From the NCBI GenBank assembly GCA_963667815.1, contig OY764021.1: a stretch of DNA of 64,000 bases; one strand, 5' to 3'. The DNA is from Saccharicrinis sp963667815 (lineage in GTDB: Bacteria > Bacteroidota > Bacteroidia > Bacteroidales > Marinilabiliaceae). Position 1 is the first letter of the stretch. Every line of letters starts with the position of its first letter. Shown here in pieces: positions 17,184-27,547 of the stretch. A model generated the notes under the pieces. The model saw only the letters and a list, made by a program, of their open reading frames with translations, did no database searches and was not told the DNA's origin. Made by a program: the position numbers and the translations under genes.

Positions 17184-19019
17184 ATGTGTGGAATTGTAGC
17201 TTATGTAGGAGAAAAACCTGCTTATCCGATACTTATTAAGGGACTCCAAAGACTTGAGTACAGAGGTTATGACTCAGCCGGAGTTGCTCTTATCAATTCA
17301 GGAACCCATACCTATAAAAAAATGGGAAAGGTTAAAGACCTTGATAAGTACGCGAAAGATAAAAACATTATCGGGAACATTGGAATTGGCCATACACGAT
17401 GGGCTACCCATGGAGAACCCAACGACTCTAATGCTCACCCTCATACCTCAATGAACGGCAAATTTACATTAGTGCACAATGGTATTATTGAGAACTATGC
17501 CCATCTTAAAAAAGAATTAATTAATAGAGGATATAAATTTGAAAGCGAAACCGACACCGAAGTTCTGGTAAACTTTATTGAAAGTATTTATCTTGAACAA
17601 AAAGTGGATGCGGAAATTGCTGTAAGAGTTGCATTATCTCGTGTTATTGGCGCTTATGGGTTGGTTATTTCATGTGAGGATGAAAAAGACCAATTGATTG
17701 CAGCAAGAAAAGGTAGTCCTTTGGTTATAGGTGTGGGAGAAAACGAATACTTCCTAGCTTCAGATGCTTCCCCTATCATTGAATATACAGATCAGGTTAT
17801 TTATTTAAATGATGAAGATGTAGCTATACTTACTAAAAACGACCTTGTTTTAAAAAACATTCAGAACGACAAACAAAAACCCAAAATTCAAAAGGTTGAG
17901 TTAAGCATTGATGAAATAGACAAGAATGGATATGAACATTACATGCTTAAAGAAATTCATGAACAACCACATTCGATCGGTGATACCTTTAGAGGTAGAA
18001 TTTCTATTGATAAAACAAAAATATTTTTGGGTGGTATTATTGATGTAATGCCAAAACTCACTCAGGCTAAACGCATTATTATCATTGCATGTGGAACATC
18101 ATGGCATGCTGGATTAGTTGGAGAATATTTATTTGAAGAATATGCAAGAATACCTGTTGAAGTAGAGTATGCCTCAGAGTTCAGATATAGAAATCCTATA
18201 ATCACTCCAGATGATGTAATTATTGCTATTTCACAAAGTGGAGAAACAGCTGATACTTTAGCTGCCATTAAAATGGCCAAGAAACAAGGAGCCACTATAA
18301 TTGGTATTTGTAACGTTGTTGGATCTTCAATCCCTAGAGAAACTCATGCTGGTGTTTATACCCATGCAGGAATTGAGATTGGTGTTGCATCCACAAAAGC
18401 ATTTACTTCTCAAGTTACCGTACTTACGATGATGGCCTTTATGATTGGTAGAAAAAGAGGAACTTTGTATGATGAACTATACAAAGAGCTAATTCACGAA
18501 TTAACCTTAGTTCCTGAAAAGATTGATATCATTCTAAAATCAGAAAACTACATCAAGGGAATTGCTGAAATGTATAAAGATGTAAGCAATGCTTTATATT
18601 TAGGGAGAGGCTGTTTATTCCCAGTTGCTCTTGAAGGTGCATTAAAGTTAAAAGAGATCTCCTATATTCATGCTGAAGGATATCCTGCAGCAGAAATGAA
18701 ACATGGCCCTATTGCATTAATTGATGAAAATATGCCGGTTTGTGTTATTGCAACTAAGGATAAATCATACGAAAAAATTGTAAGTAACATACAGGAAGTA
18801 AAAGCTAGGAATGGACATGTGATTGCAATTGTTTCTAAAGGAGATGAAACAATTAAGAATTTAGCTGATCATGTGATTGAGGTTCCTGATTGCCATGAAT
18901 CTATTGCGCCTCTTTTAACCGTTGTTCCATTGCAAATTATGTCTTATTACATTGCTGTAATGAGAGGATGTAATGTGGATCAGCCGCGAAATTTGGCAAA
19001 ATCAGTAACTGTTGAATAA
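17184..19019 (+). CDS. glmS: Glutamine--fructose-6-phosphate aminotransferase (isomerizing)
   Basis: Makes glucosamine 6-phosphate from fructose 6-phosphate and glutamine, the first step to UDP-GlcNAc for peptidoglycan and lipopolysaccharide. Cys2 (MCGIVAYVG) is the glutamine amidotransferase nucleophile; RLEYRGYDSAG, TRWATHGEP and HNGIIENY follow. Two SIS domains come next, with ISQSGETADTLAA and STKAFTSQV, and the C-terminus is PRNLAKSVTVE. Length is 611 residues, normal. No glmS ribozyme or long leader is present in the 64 bases upstream. Confidence 0.98.
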   Translation: MCGIVAYVGEKPAYPILIKGLQRLEYRGYDSAGVALINSGTHTYKKMGKVKDLDKYAKDKNIIGNIGIGHTRWATHGEPNDSNAHPHTSMNGKFTLVHNGIIENYAHLKKELINRGYKFESETDTEVLVNFIESIYLEQKVDAEIAVRVALSRVIGAYGLVISCEDEKDQLIAARKGSPLVIGVGENEYFLASDASPIIEYTDQVIYLNDEDVAILTKNDLVLKNIQNDKQKPKIQKVELSIDEIDKNGYEHYMLKEIHEQPHSIGDTFRGRISIDKTKIFLGGIIDVMPKLTQAKRIIIIACGTSWHAGLVGEYLFEEYARIPVEVEYASEFRYRNPIITPDDVIIAISQSGETADTLAAIKMAKKQGATIIGICNVVGSSIPRETHAGVYTHAGIEIGVASTKAFTSQVTVLTMMAFMIGRKRGTLYDELYKELIHELTLVPEKIDIILKSENYIKGIAEMYKDVSNALYLGRGCLFPVALEGALKLKEISYIHAEGYPAAEMKHGPIALIDENMPVCVIATKDKSYEKIVSNIQEVKARNGHVIAIVSKGDETIKNLADHVIEVPDCHESIAPLLTVVPLQIMSYYIAVMRGCNVDQPRNLAKSVTVE

Positions 19020-19044
19020 GTTATAAAAATACGATATAAAGAAA

Positions 19045-19080
19045 AAGCCGGGCAAAACCCGGCTTATTTATTCTTTTTTT
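19045..19080. terminator. Bidirectional terminator between glmS and glyS
   Basis: AAGCCGGG and CCCGGCTT form an 8-bp stem with a 5-base loop. A T-rich run follows on the plus strand and an A-run precedes it, so it can end both convergent transcripts. Confidence 0.85.
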
Positions 19081-19089
19081 TTCGAATTA

Positions 19090-20643
19090 TTAAATCAACT
19101 CTTTAAATAAGCTTTTCATACTTACTTTATCCTTTAAGATAGTTTCTAACTCATCAACAGAAACTCTTTCTTGTTCCATTGTATCTCTATAACGGATAGT
19201 TACTGTATTATCCTCCAGTGTTTGATGATCCACAGTAATACAGAAAGGTGTTCCGATTGCATCCTGACGACGATAACGTTTTCCGATTGAATCCTTTTCG
19301 TCATACTGAAGGTTGTAATCAAACTTTAATGTATCTACAATCTGACGCGCTTTTTCTGGTAATCCATCCTTTTTTAACAATGGAAGAACAGCCATTTTAA
19401 CAGGCGCAAGTACTGCTGGCAATTTCAATAGAACTCTGGTTTCTTTTTTACCTTTAGCATCTACAACTTCATCTTCTTTGTATGCTCCGGCCATCATGCT
19501 TAAGAACATTCTATCTACACCAATTGATGTTTCAATTACATAAGGAACATAACTTTCATTAATTTCAGGATCAAAATATTGAAGTTTCTTTCCTGAAAAT
19601 TCCTGATGTTGTGATAAATCAAAATCAGTTCTTGAGTGAATTCCTTCAACTTCTTTAAAACCAAAAGGCATTCTATATTCAATATCTGTGGCAGCATTAG
19701 CATAGTGTGCTAATTTTTCATGATCATGGAAACGATAGTTTTCGTCACCCATTCCTAATGATTTATGCCACTTCATACGGAAGTCCTTCCAATATTGGAA
19801 CCACTTCATTTCTTCTCCTGGACGAACAAAAAATTGCATTTCCATTTGCTCAAACTCACGCATACGGAATATAAACTGACGTGCTACTATCTCATTTCTA
19901 AAAGCTTTACCTATTTGAGCAATACCAAATGGAATTTTCATTCTTCCTGTTTTTTGAACATTAAGGAAGTTTACAAAAATACCCTGAGCTGTTTCCGGTC
20001 GTAAATAAATTTTACTAGCTCCATCTGCAGTAGATCCCATTTCTGTTCCAAACATCAGGTTAAACTGACGAACATCTGTCCAGTTTTTAGTTCCTGAAAT
20101 AGGACAAACTACTTCGTAGTCTACAATAATTTGTTTTAAATCTTCAAGATCATTATCATTTAATGCTTTAGAAAATCTTGCATGAATTTCATTGATCTTT
20201 TCCTGATTAGCTAAAACCCTTGGGTTAGTTTCTTTGAATTGAGCTTCATCAAATGAATCACCAAAACGTTTTTTAGCCTTAGCAACTTCTTTCTCTATCT
20301 TACCTTCAAATTTTTGTATTAAATCTTCAATCAATACATCGGCACGGTAGCGTTTTTTACTGTCTTTATTATCAATCAAAGGATCATTGAAAGCGTCAAC
20401 ATGACCTGATGCCTTCCAGGTTGTAGGATGCATAAAAATGGCAGAATCTAGACCAACTACATTTTCATTTAGTCTAACCATGGCATCGTACCAAAAAGTT
20501 TTAATGTTGTTTTTAAGCTCAACACCTAATTGACCATAGTCATACACTGCTCCCAATCCATCATAAATTTCACTAGATTGAAAAACAAACCCATACTCTT
20601 TACAATGGGCTACTAATTTTTTAAAAACATCTTCCTGAGCCAT
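19090..20643 (-). CDS. glyS: Glycine--tRNA ligase (homodimeric class II)
   Basis: Charges tRNA-Gly. It is the eukaryote/archaea-like alpha2 type rather than the separate GlyQ/GlyS type. Visible features are the N-terminal FVFQSSEIYDGLGAVYDYG, the class II motif 2 FRNEIVARQFIFRMREFEQM, and ETSIGVDRMFL (motif 3). A C-terminal anticodon-binding domain contains VLPLLKKDGLPEKARQI and CITVDHQTLEDNTVTIRYRD. Length is 517 residues, standard. It is a single-gene unit, convergent with glmS and divergent from nadB. Confidence 0.97.
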   Translation of the reverse strand: MAQEDVFKKLVAHCKEYGFVFQSSEIYDGLGAVYDYGQLGVELKNNIKTFWYDAMVRLNENVVGLDSAIFMHPTTWKASGHVDAFNDPLIDNKDSKKRYRADVLIEDLIQKFEGKIEKEVAKAKKRFGDSFDEAQFKETNPRVLANQEKINEIHARFSKALNDNDLEDLKQIIVDYEVVCPISGTKNWTDVRQFNLMFGTEMGSTADGASKIYLRPETAQGIFVNFLNVQKTGRMKIPFGIAQIGKAFRNEIVARQFIFRMREFEQMEMQFFVRPGEEMKWFQYWKDFRMKWHKSLGMGDENYRFHDHEKLAHYANAATDIEYRMPFGFKEVEGIHSRTDFDLSQHQEFSGKKLQYFDPEINESYVPYVIETSIGVDRMFLSMMAGAYKEDEVVDAKGKKETRVLLKLPAVLAPVKMAVLPLLKKDGLPEKARQIVDTLKFDYNLQYDEKDSIGKRYRRQDAIGTPFCITVDHQTLEDNTVTIRYRDTMEQERVSVDELETILKDKVSMKSLFKELI

Positions 20644-20775
20644 ATTATTTATATCGATATTAGATGATTCTCTTCAATAAAAGAGATACATATTATACTT
20701 CGTTCTTTTCTTCCTTAATTCGATTAATACCTACGCATCTAATTAATTGAATAAAGGACATTTGCTTTAAGAGTG

Positions 20776-20783
20776 CAAAAATA
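20776..20783 (-). promoter_or_regulatory. Possible -7 box for glyS
   Basis: On the minus strand this reads TATTTTTG, matching TAnnTTTG, about 130 bases upstream of the glyS start. No good -33 element was seen, so this is a weak call. The 300-base spacer 20644-20943 shows no other gene or RNA. Confidence 0.3.
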
Positions 20784-20897
20784 AACCAAAAATCTTTTTT
20801 TCCGAATTATTATTGCTTTCTATATCTTTCTTTTTAATTCAATAAGGGATTTTTTTTAATAATATTGGGATAAGCACGCTCCGTTAATTGAATTAAC

Positions 20898-20905
20898 TAT
20901 ATTTG
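20898..20905 (+). promoter_or_regulatory. Possible -7 box of the nadB promoter
   Basis: TATATTTG matches TAnnTTTG and would place the transcript start near 20912, about 30 bases before the nadB ATG. The nearest TTG (20865-20867) is too far upstream for the usual -33 spacing. Confidence 0.45.
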
Positions 20906-20943
20906 TACTTCAGTTTAGATTATAAGCTTTTGGTTTTAATACA

Positions 20944-22518
20944 ATGAGGAAAAAAGTTGATTTTTTGGTTATAGGATCGGGAATTGCCGGACTAAGTTAT
21001 GCACTTAAAGTTGCTGATTATGGAAGCGTTTTAGTAATAAGCAAAACAAAATTAGGCGAAACCAACACTTCCTATGCCCAAGGTGGAATTGCCTCTGTAA
21101 CCTACGAACCTGACAATTTTGAAAAACACATTGAAGATACAATGATTGCAGGCGATTACCTTTCAAATCCAGATGCGGTAAGAATGGTAGTTGAGAACGG
21201 TCCAGGACAAATAGAACAGCTCATAGAATGGGGCACTGAGTTTGATAAAAAAGAAGACAAACTCTACGATTTACACAAAGAAGGTGGTCACAGTGAATTT
21301 AGAATTTTACATCATCTTGATAATACAGGTTTCGAAATCCAGAGAGCTTTAATCGAAAAAGCAAAAAAACATCCCAACATTGAACTTAGTGAGAATTATT
21401 ATGCGGTTGACATTATTACGCAACACCATTTAGGAGAAATTACTTATCGATGGCGTACAGATGTTGAGTGTTATGGTGCGTATGTATTAAATGAAAAAAC
21501 TCAAAAAGTTGATACCGTTCTGGCCAAAATAACCATGATGGCAAGTGGGGGTATTGGTAACATTTACCAAACCACAACAAACCCTACAATTGCTACTGGC
21601 GATGGAATTGCAATGGTATACCGCGCAAAAGGCATCATTGAAAATATGGAATTTGTTCAGTTCCATCCTACATCATTATACAATCCTAAAGAACGACCTT
21701 CATTTTTAATTACTGAAGCAATGAGAGGTTATGGTGCATTATTAAGAAGACGGGATGGTGCATTATTTATGGAAAAGTATGATAAGAGAGGCTGTTTAGC
21801 TCCGAGAGATATTGTAGCGAGAGCTATTGATAATGAAATGAAAAACACGGGAGATGAATTTGTTTATTTGGATGTAACTCACAAAGATGCTGAAGAAACT
21901 AAGAAACATTTTCCTACTATTTATAACAAGTGCCTTGAATTGAATGTGGATATCACTAAAGACATGATACCAGTAGTTCCTGCAGCACATTATTTATGTG
22001 GTGGAATTAAGGTTGATTTAAATGGAAGAAGTTCAATTCTTAATTTGTATGCTGCCGGAGAATGTTCTTCTACGGGTTTACATGGAGCCAACCGACTTGC
22101 CAGCAATTCATTATTGGAAGCTATAGTATATGCAGATAAAGCTGCAACAGACTCCTTAACTAAGATCACCTCAATTAAACACAATACAAGCATTCCCAGT
22201 TGGAATGATGATGGTACATCTCACAACGAAGAAATGGTACTAATTACTCAAACCAACAAAGAAGTTGAGCAAATATTAAGTAATTATGTAGGCATTGTTA
22301 GATCGAACTTAAGATTAAAAAGAGCATTGGACAGACTTGAGTTAATCTATAAAGAAACAGAAAGTTTATTTGATGACTCAATTGTAACTCAGGAGTTGTG
22401 TGAACTAAGAAATAAAATAAACGTAGGCTATCTGATTATTCGAATGGCCATGAAGAGAAAAGAAAGCAAAGGTTTACACTACACCATTGATCACAATACG
22501 GTACGAACAAAACTATAA
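20944..22518 (+). CDS. nadB: L-aspartate oxidase
   Basis: FAD enzyme that oxidises L-aspartate to iminoaspartate, the first step of de novo NAD synthesis. The N-terminal FAD-binding motif is VIGSGIAGLSYALKVADYG, followed by TNTSYAQGGIA. Catalytic-region motifs are MEFVQFHPTSLY, RGYGALLRRRDG, PVVPAAHYLCGGI and STGLHGANRLASNSLLEA. Length is 524 residues, normal. The partner genes nadA and nadC are not in the window. The glycosyltransferase gene follows after 37 bases. Confidence 0.96.
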   Translation: MRKKVDFLVIGSGIAGLSYALKVADYGSVLVISKTKLGETNTSYAQGGIASVTYEPDNFEKHIEDTMIAGDYLSNPDAVRMVVENGPGQIEQLIEWGTEFDKKEDKLYDLHKEGGHSEFRILHHLDNTGFEIQRALIEKAKKHPNIELSENYYAVDIITQHHLGEITYRWRTDVECYGAYVLNEKTQKVDTVLAKITMMASGGIGNIYQTTTNPTIATGDGIAMVYRAKGIIENMEFVQFHPTSLYNPKERPSFLITEAMRGYGALLRRRDGALFMEKYDKRGCLAPRDIVARAIDNEMKNTGDEFVYLDVTHKDAEETKKHFPTIYNKCLELNVDITKDMIPVVPAAHYLCGGIKVDLNGRSSILNLYAAGECSSTGLHGANRLASNSLLEAIVYADKAATDSLTKITSIKHNTSIPSWNDDGTSHNEEMVLITQTNKEVEQILSNYVGIVRSNLRLKRALDRLELIYKETESLFDDSIVTQELCELRNKINVGYLIIRMAMKRKESKGLHYTIDHNTVRTKL

Positions 22519-22555
22519 CTGACATTTACTCTCGTTATAATTTCAAACTCTAAAT

Positions 22556-23815
22556 TTGAAGATATTAATCGTTAATAAATCATCCACTTCAGGAGGTGCA
22601 GCGGTGGCTGCAAACAGGTTATTCTATGCCTTAAGAGAAAGTAACACAGAGGTAAAAATGCTTGTTGAAGATCCAATAGGTGATGATCATCAAGCTTCTT
22701 CATTAAGCAATAGTTTTATAGGTCAGAAGAAGGCATTATTCAGATTTATTAAAGAACGATTATATTTTCTTCCATTTGAGAAGAATAAACAGATACGATA
22801 TAAATTTTCACCTGCTGTTGCAGGTGCAGACATAAGCCAACATCCTTTAGTTGAAGAAGCCGATATTATCCATTTGCATTGGATTAATCACGGTTTCTTA
22901 TCATTAAGGAATTTGGAACAGCTTTTTAAGCTTAACAAACCAATTGTATGGACCATGCATGACATGTGGCCTTTTACAGGAGGATGTCATTACGCTGATG
23001 ATTGCAATCACTATATAAACAATTGTGGTAATTGTCCTTTTTTAAAAAGATCTAACAACAAAGATTTATCTTACAAAATCCATCAAAAAAAGATGGAAAT
23101 CTGGAATAAAGCAAACATCCATCCTGTATCTTGCAGCAAATGGTTAGGAACTCTTGCTCAATCCAGTTCTTTACTGAAAAGCAAAAAAGTATCTTCTATT
23201 CCTAATCCAATAGACACAGACAAATTTGAGCCAAAAAACATGCAAGACTGTAGAAATTATTATGGATTGCCGTTGGATAAAAAACTAGTTCTATTTGGTG
23301 CAGCTGACATATCAGACCCTAGGAAAGGATCCAATTATTTGATGGATGCACTTCATATTTTAAACAAAAACCATCCACAACTATCAGATAATATTGAGCT
23401 TGTCATTTTTGGGAAAACTAAGGATTTAGACCATTCTCAATATCCTTATAAAGTACATGCAATGAATTTTATTTCAGGAACAAGCGAAATGGTTCAACTA
23501 TACAACTCAGCAGATGTTTTTATACTTCCTTCATTACAGGACAATCTTCCGAATACTGTTATGGAGGCCCTAGCTTGTGGCATACCTGTAGTAGGCTTTA
23601 ATGTGGGCGGAGTTCCAGAAATGATTGAAGATAATAAAACAGGCTTTTTAGCTCCAATAAAAGATAGCAATGCCTTAGCGAATAACATTCACAAAACTTT
23701 ATTTGAGTGTGAAGCACAATCACTTAGGAAAAATGCTAGAAATTATGTTGTAAATCATTATTCGAATAGTACAATTGCTCAAAAATATAATAATCTTTAC
23801 TCAAGCCTGTTATAG
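22556..23815 (+). CDS. Family 4 glycosyltransferase
   Basis: GT-B glycosyltransferase, probably for a surface polysaccharide. The N-terminal domain starts KILIVNKSSTSGGAAVAANR. A Cys-rich acceptor-side segment follows (MWPFTGGCHYADDC, INNCGNCPFL), frequent in WcaI-like enzymes of Bacteroidota. The donor domain has VLFGAADISDPRKG and the E-x7-E type block EALACGIPVVGFNVGGVPEM. Translation must begin at TTG (22556): an in-frame stop lies at 22538-22540, no ATG lies between, and the TTG gives the conserved N-terminus. It is 9 bases from the next glycosyltransferase, so the two act together. The sugar transferred is unknown. Confidence 0.88.
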   Translation: MKILIVNKSSTSGGAAVAANRLFYALRESNTEVKMLVEDPIGDDHQASSLSNSFIGQKKALFRFIKERLYFLPFEKNKQIRYKFSPAVAGADISQHPLVEEADIIHLHWINHGFLSLRNLEQLFKLNKPIVWTMHDMWPFTGGCHYADDCNHYINNCGNCPFLKRSNNKDLSYKIHQKKMEIWNKANIHPVSCSKWLGTLAQSSSLLKSKKVSSIPNPIDTDKFEPKNMQDCRNYYGLPLDKKLVLFGAADISDPRKGSNYLMDALHILNKNHPQLSDNIELVIFGKTKDLDHSQYPYKVHAMNFISGTSEMVQLYNSADVFILPSLQDNLPNTVMEALACGIPVVGFNVGGVPEMIEDNKTGFLAPIKDSNALANNIHKTLFECEAQSLRKNARNYVVNHYSNSTIAQKYNNLYSSLL

Positions 23816-23824
23816 TCTATTGAT

Positions 23825-24577
23825 ATGAATTACAACACACCTAAAATATCTATAGTAACTGTAGTTTATAATGGCGCCCAAACCATTGAAGCCACCATTA
23901 AAAGTATCTTAGATCAGTCCTATAAAAATATTGAATACATCATTATTGATGGTAATTCAAGCGATGGAACTCAGGATATTATCAAGAGTTACGAAAACAG
24001 CATATCAAAATGGATCAGTGAACCAGATAAGGGCATTTACGATGCAATGAATAAAGGAATAAAACTATCTACCGGAGATTATATTTGGTTTATGAATTCT
24101 GGTGATGAGATTGCAGACAACATAGTTTTGGAAGAAATCATTTCATCCAATCCCAATTCCGATATTTATTATGGAGATACCATTATGATAGATTCCGATG
24201 GTAATGAAATTGGTAACAGACGACTTACTCCTCCTGAAAAATTAACATGGAAAAGTTTTAAAAAAGGAATGCTTGTTAGCCACCAATCCTTTATTGTAAA
24301 GAAAAATATCATTAAACAATACAACCTTACTTATAAATTTTCTGCTGATTTTGAATGGTGCTTATTGGCCCTAAAAAAAGCAAAAAAAACCACCAACACC
24401 CATCGCATATTAAGTAAGTTTTTAGACGGCGGAATTACAAAACAAAATATTATTCCTGGATTGAAAGAACGATTTAGAATTATGAGTAGATATTACGGCC
24501 TCATTCCGACGTGCTACAACCATATTTTTATAGGAATAAAATTCTTTTACTTCTTCATTAAAAACAATCGTTTTTAG
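23825..24577 (+). CDS. Family 2 glycosyltransferase (WcaE-like)
   Basis: GT-A inverting glycosyltransferase of 250 residues. Key motifs are ISIVTVVYNG at the N-terminus, IIDGNSSDGTQDI, WISEPDKGIYDAMNKGI and GDYIWFMNSGDE, the last typical of WcaE-type enzymes of exopolysaccharide synthesis. DFEWCL near residue 178 is the likely catalytic-base region. No membrane helix is predicted apart from a hydrophobic stretch close to the C-terminus. It forms a pair with the preceding family 4 enzyme. Donor and acceptor are unknown. Confidence 0.88.
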   Translation: MNYNTPKISIVTVVYNGAQTIEATIKSILDQSYKNIEYIIIDGNSSDGTQDIIKSYENSISKWISEPDKGIYDAMNKGIKLSTGDYIWFMNSGDEIADNIVLEEIISSNPNSDIYYGDTIMIDSDGNEIGNRRLTPPEKLTWKSFKKGMLVSHQSFIVKKNIIKQYNLTYKFSADFEWCLLALKKAKKTTNTHRILSKFLDGGITKQNIIPGLKERFRIMSRYYGLIPTCYNHIFIGIKFFYFFIKNNRF

Positions 24578-24699
24578 CACCATGTTATTAATTACCAAAT
24601 AAAAAGTCTAATTTATCCACACTTAATTAAACGAAGGATTTTACTTCAATTATCGTCTGAATAAATATCAATAATGATGCAATCTTAAAATTTATACAG

Positions 24700-25092
24700 A
24701 TGAAGAAATTAATATTTTGTTTGATGTCTATATTATTATTAGGCAGCACAACGCAACTAAAAGCGCAACCTCAACACAAGAGCTTTAATGCTGAGGACAT
24801 GAGTAAAATGCAAACAGAAAGAATGAAGAAAGACTTAAACCTTTCAGACAAACAAACTGATGAAGTTAGCGCCATCAATTTAAAGTTTGCAAAGAAAATG
24901 GAAATGCAGCGAAAAAATTCAAATGGTAACAGGGAATCTATGCGTGAACAAATGATGACCATGCGAAAAGAAAAAAATGCAGCATTACAGAAAATACTAT
25001 CTAACGATCAATATGAAAAGATGCTTGAAATTGATGCCGAAAGAAGAAAAAACTATAACCGCGGCTCTGGTGGTCCAGGAAGACCTCAATAG
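24700..25092 (+). CDS. Small periplasmic Spy/CpxP-like protein
   Basis: A 130-residue secreted protein. The signal peptide MKKLIFCLMSILLLGSTTQL ends near LKAQ. The mature part is helical and rich in Met, Lys, Gln and Glu (MQTERMKKDLNLSDKQTDEV, MREQMMTMRKEKNAALQKIL), resembling the LTxxQ-type Spy/CpxP chaperone-like fold and DUF4890 proteins. The end is Gly/Arg/Pro-rich. The known homologues bind unfolded envelope proteins; that role here is inference. It stands alone, convergent with pbpC. Confidence 0.75.
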   Translation: MKKLIFCLMSILLLGSTTQLKAQPQHKSFNAEDMSKMQTERMKKDLNLSDKQTDEVSAINLKFAKKMEMQRKNSNGNRESMREQMMTMRKEKNAALQKILSNDQYEKMLEIDAERRKNYNRGSGGPGRPQ

Positions 25093-25175
25093 AAATACAA
25101 TTAACAATAAAAGTTGCGAGGATATACAGAACACTCCCATCGTTCTATTCAGATTTTAAAGTACTATCCTCGCTT

Positions 25176-27545
25176 TTAATCGCTTCTACCAATACAATCA
25201 ATCCATTTATTCAGAACATTTCCTTGCTCATCTATTAATGTCAAATAATGTTTCCCTTCCGTTGGTTTTATCTCCATATGATGAACAAAAGATGTTTCAC
25301 CAAGATAATCATCATCTAAATGCCAATAAATTGTTGAAGATGATGAACGATGTGCTACTTTTAAAATTACAGGTTGAATTTTCCCATCTAATCCTTTAGG
25401 TAAATATACCCTGTTATTATTCTGAGGATAAATAAATTGCATTGTCGATTCTTTCACTCCTCCACAATTATGATCTACTTCTGGTAATTTTTGATATAAA
25501 GGATGATTTCGTTTATAATACCACTCCATTACAGGAGGCAATACAAACCAAGATTTATGCACCATTTGAGAAATTGGATAGCACGCTGAATTCACTCTTT
25601 TCGTTTGTTCTTTATTCAAGTGGATCAATTGATGATATGGACAAACTTTCACCTTTTGTTTGTTTAGCGAAACATAAGCAGAATCCGCTTCGCAATAAGG
25701 TCCAGCTCTATAACCAGATTTCTTACAAACGGCAATCTTTTCCATATCATCATATGGAGGCTTAAACCATGTGGTTTGTGGGAGATGATGAAAAATATCG
25801 AACATAATTGGCCCTGCCGTAACGCCGCCAATTATACCAGGCCTACCCTCTCCTGTTGCATTTCCAACCCATACACCAACTACATATTCAGGCGTAATAC
25901 CAATTGCCCAAGCATCTCTATAACCAAAACTTGTACCTGTTTTCCAAGCTATTTTTTTACTCGATGAAAAAGTCTGCCAACCAGATTCTTCATAGGGACG
26001 GACTACATTTGTTAATGCATTAAACGTATGATAAACAGCTCCCGCATTAAAAACCTGAGGATATTCCGATAAACTTCCTCTATTTAAAGATGTTGTAGCA
26101 AATATGGATGGAGCACAAAATTCGTTACTGTAATAAGTTGAACTATTGGATGTATAATTATTTAATACATCTGCCATTGAGGCATATGCACCAACCAAAT
26201 CAAATAAAGTAGCTTCAGCTCCTCCTAAAATCAAACTCAGACCATAGTAATCCGGATCTGACTTTATAGTCTTTAATCCTAATTTCTTTAGTAAATCACA
26301 AAATCTTCCTACATCATATTCTTCAAGCATTTTCACCGCAGGAACATTTAATGATCGACTTAAGGCCTCATCTGCCGGAACTGCTCCGTTATAGGTTCGG
26401 GTATAATTTTTAGGCGCAAAATTTTCATAATAGGTGGGCACATCAGGTATTAACATTTTGGGCAAAATTTGACCATTTTGCAAAGAAGCAGCATACAAAA
26501 AGGGTTTTAAGATACTTCCTGTACTTCGAGGAGCACGAAGTATATCAACATGCCTTTGTGGAACATTTTTTCCATTTACATTTCCACAATAAGCCAAAAC
26601 CTTTTTTGATTTTACATCAACAACAATTGCACATGAATTATGAATTTCATTAAGTCTTAACTTCTCGTAATGAAACTTAACTACATTATTAAGTTGTTGC
26701 TGCAACAAACCATTAATGGATAATTTATACACTTCGCCCTCTTTCTTTTTTCTGCAATAATCCAATAAGTGTGGAGCCATTTGTGGTAATGCATAGGGGT
26801 GTTCCGGAATAGGTTCGTCAATGGCTAAAAAATAAGACGTAGAATCAATTTTATTTTTTGAAAGTAATTTCTTTAATAACCTGTTTCGTTTGGCTAATAA
26901 TGCCGATCTGTTTTTACCGGTATGTATTAATCCAGGAGCATTTGGTAAAACAGCCAATGTTGCCTGTTCTGCCCATGACAACATATAGGCCGGACGATGA
27001 AAATATCTCCACGCTGCAGCTTCCAATCCTACAACATTTCCTCCAAAGGGTGCATGGGTGGCGTATAAACTTAATATTTCTTCTTTTGATAGTGAAATCT
27101 CAATTCTTAAGGACTGAAAAGCCTCAATAACCTTACTAAATAGATTCCGATCTCTCTGGGTAGCCATTCTCATCACTTGCATAGTAATCGTACTCCCTCC
27201 ACTTTTAACTTCACCACTTAAAACATTCTGTTTCAAAGCTCTTATTATTGCAAAAGGATTAACTCCAGGATGATGATAAAAGTGTTCATCCTCAAACATA
27301 AGCAAGCATGTTTTAAATTTATCAGGGACTGAATCTCCTTGTGGGAATCTCCATTGACCATCACTAGCAATATGAGCGCCCAATAATTGTTCATTTTGTG
27401 AATAAATAACTGTAGAGTACGAAACTTTAAATAATGGAAATGAAACTGAATACCAAAACAATAACAAGGCAACTAAAGTTATAATTGCAATACTTGTTTT
27501 GTATTTATTTTTTGATGAAAATAATTTACTTAAATCCCTGGCCAT
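25176..27545 (-). CDS. pbpC: Penicillin-binding protein 1C
   Basis: Class A PBP of the 1C type, 789 residues. One membrane helix lies at about residues 18-37. The GT51 domain contains FEDEHFYHHPGVNPFAIIRA and KSGGSTITMQV, and the transpeptidase domain STGSILKP (catalytic Ser), SLNVPAV and KTGTSFGYRDAW. The C-terminal BiPBP_C domain begins about residue 690 and includes IYPQNNNRVYLPKGLDG and IYWHLDDDYLGE. PBP1C often sits next to an alpha-2-macroglobulin gene, but none is here. Instead it follows the phosphoesterase fusion after 2 bases, so the two are almost certainly one operon. Confidence 0.95.
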   Translation of the reverse strand: MARDLSKLFSSKNKYKTSIAIITLVALLLFWYSVSFPLFKVSYSTVIYSQNEQLLGAHIASDGQWRFPQGDSVPDKFKTCLLMFEDEHFYHHPGVNPFAIIRALKQNVLSGEVKSGGSTITMQVMRMATQRDRNLFSKVIEAFQSLRIEISLSKEEILSLYATHAPFGGNVVGLEAAAWRYFHRPAYMLSWAEQATLAVLPNAPGLIHTGKNRSALLAKRNRLLKKLLSKNKIDSTSYFLAIDEPIPEHPYALPQMAPHLLDYCRKKKEGEVYKLSINGLLQQQLNNVVKFHYEKLRLNEIHNSCAIVVDVKSKKVLAYCGNVNGKNVPQRHVDILRAPRSTGSILKPFLYAASLQNGQILPKMLIPDVPTYYENFAPKNYTRTYNGAVPADEALSRSLNVPAVKMLEEYDVGRFCDLLKKLGLKTIKSDPDYYGLSLILGGAEATLFDLVGAYASMADVLNNYTSNSSTYYSNEFCAPSIFATTSLNRGSLSEYPQVFNAGAVYHTFNALTNVVRPYEESGWQTFSSSKKIAWKTGTSFGYRDAWAIGITPEYVVGVWVGNATGEGRPGIIGGVTAGPIMFDIFHHLPQTTWFKPPYDDMEKIAVCKKSGYRAGPYCEADSAYVSLNKQKVKVCPYHQLIHLNKEQTKRVNSACYPISQMVHKSWFVLPPVMEWYYKRNHPLYQKLPEVDHNCGGVKESTMQFIYPQNNNRVYLPKGLDGKIQPVILKVAHRSSSSTIYWHLDDDYLGETSFVHHMEIKPTEGKHYLTLIDEQGNVLNKWIDCIGRSD

Positions 27546-27547
27546 TT

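Noticed and set aside
24977..25159. 60-codon frame over the end of the Spy-like gene
   Set aside because: It is an out-of-frame shadow that continues into spacer DNA; the Spy-like frame has the signal peptide.
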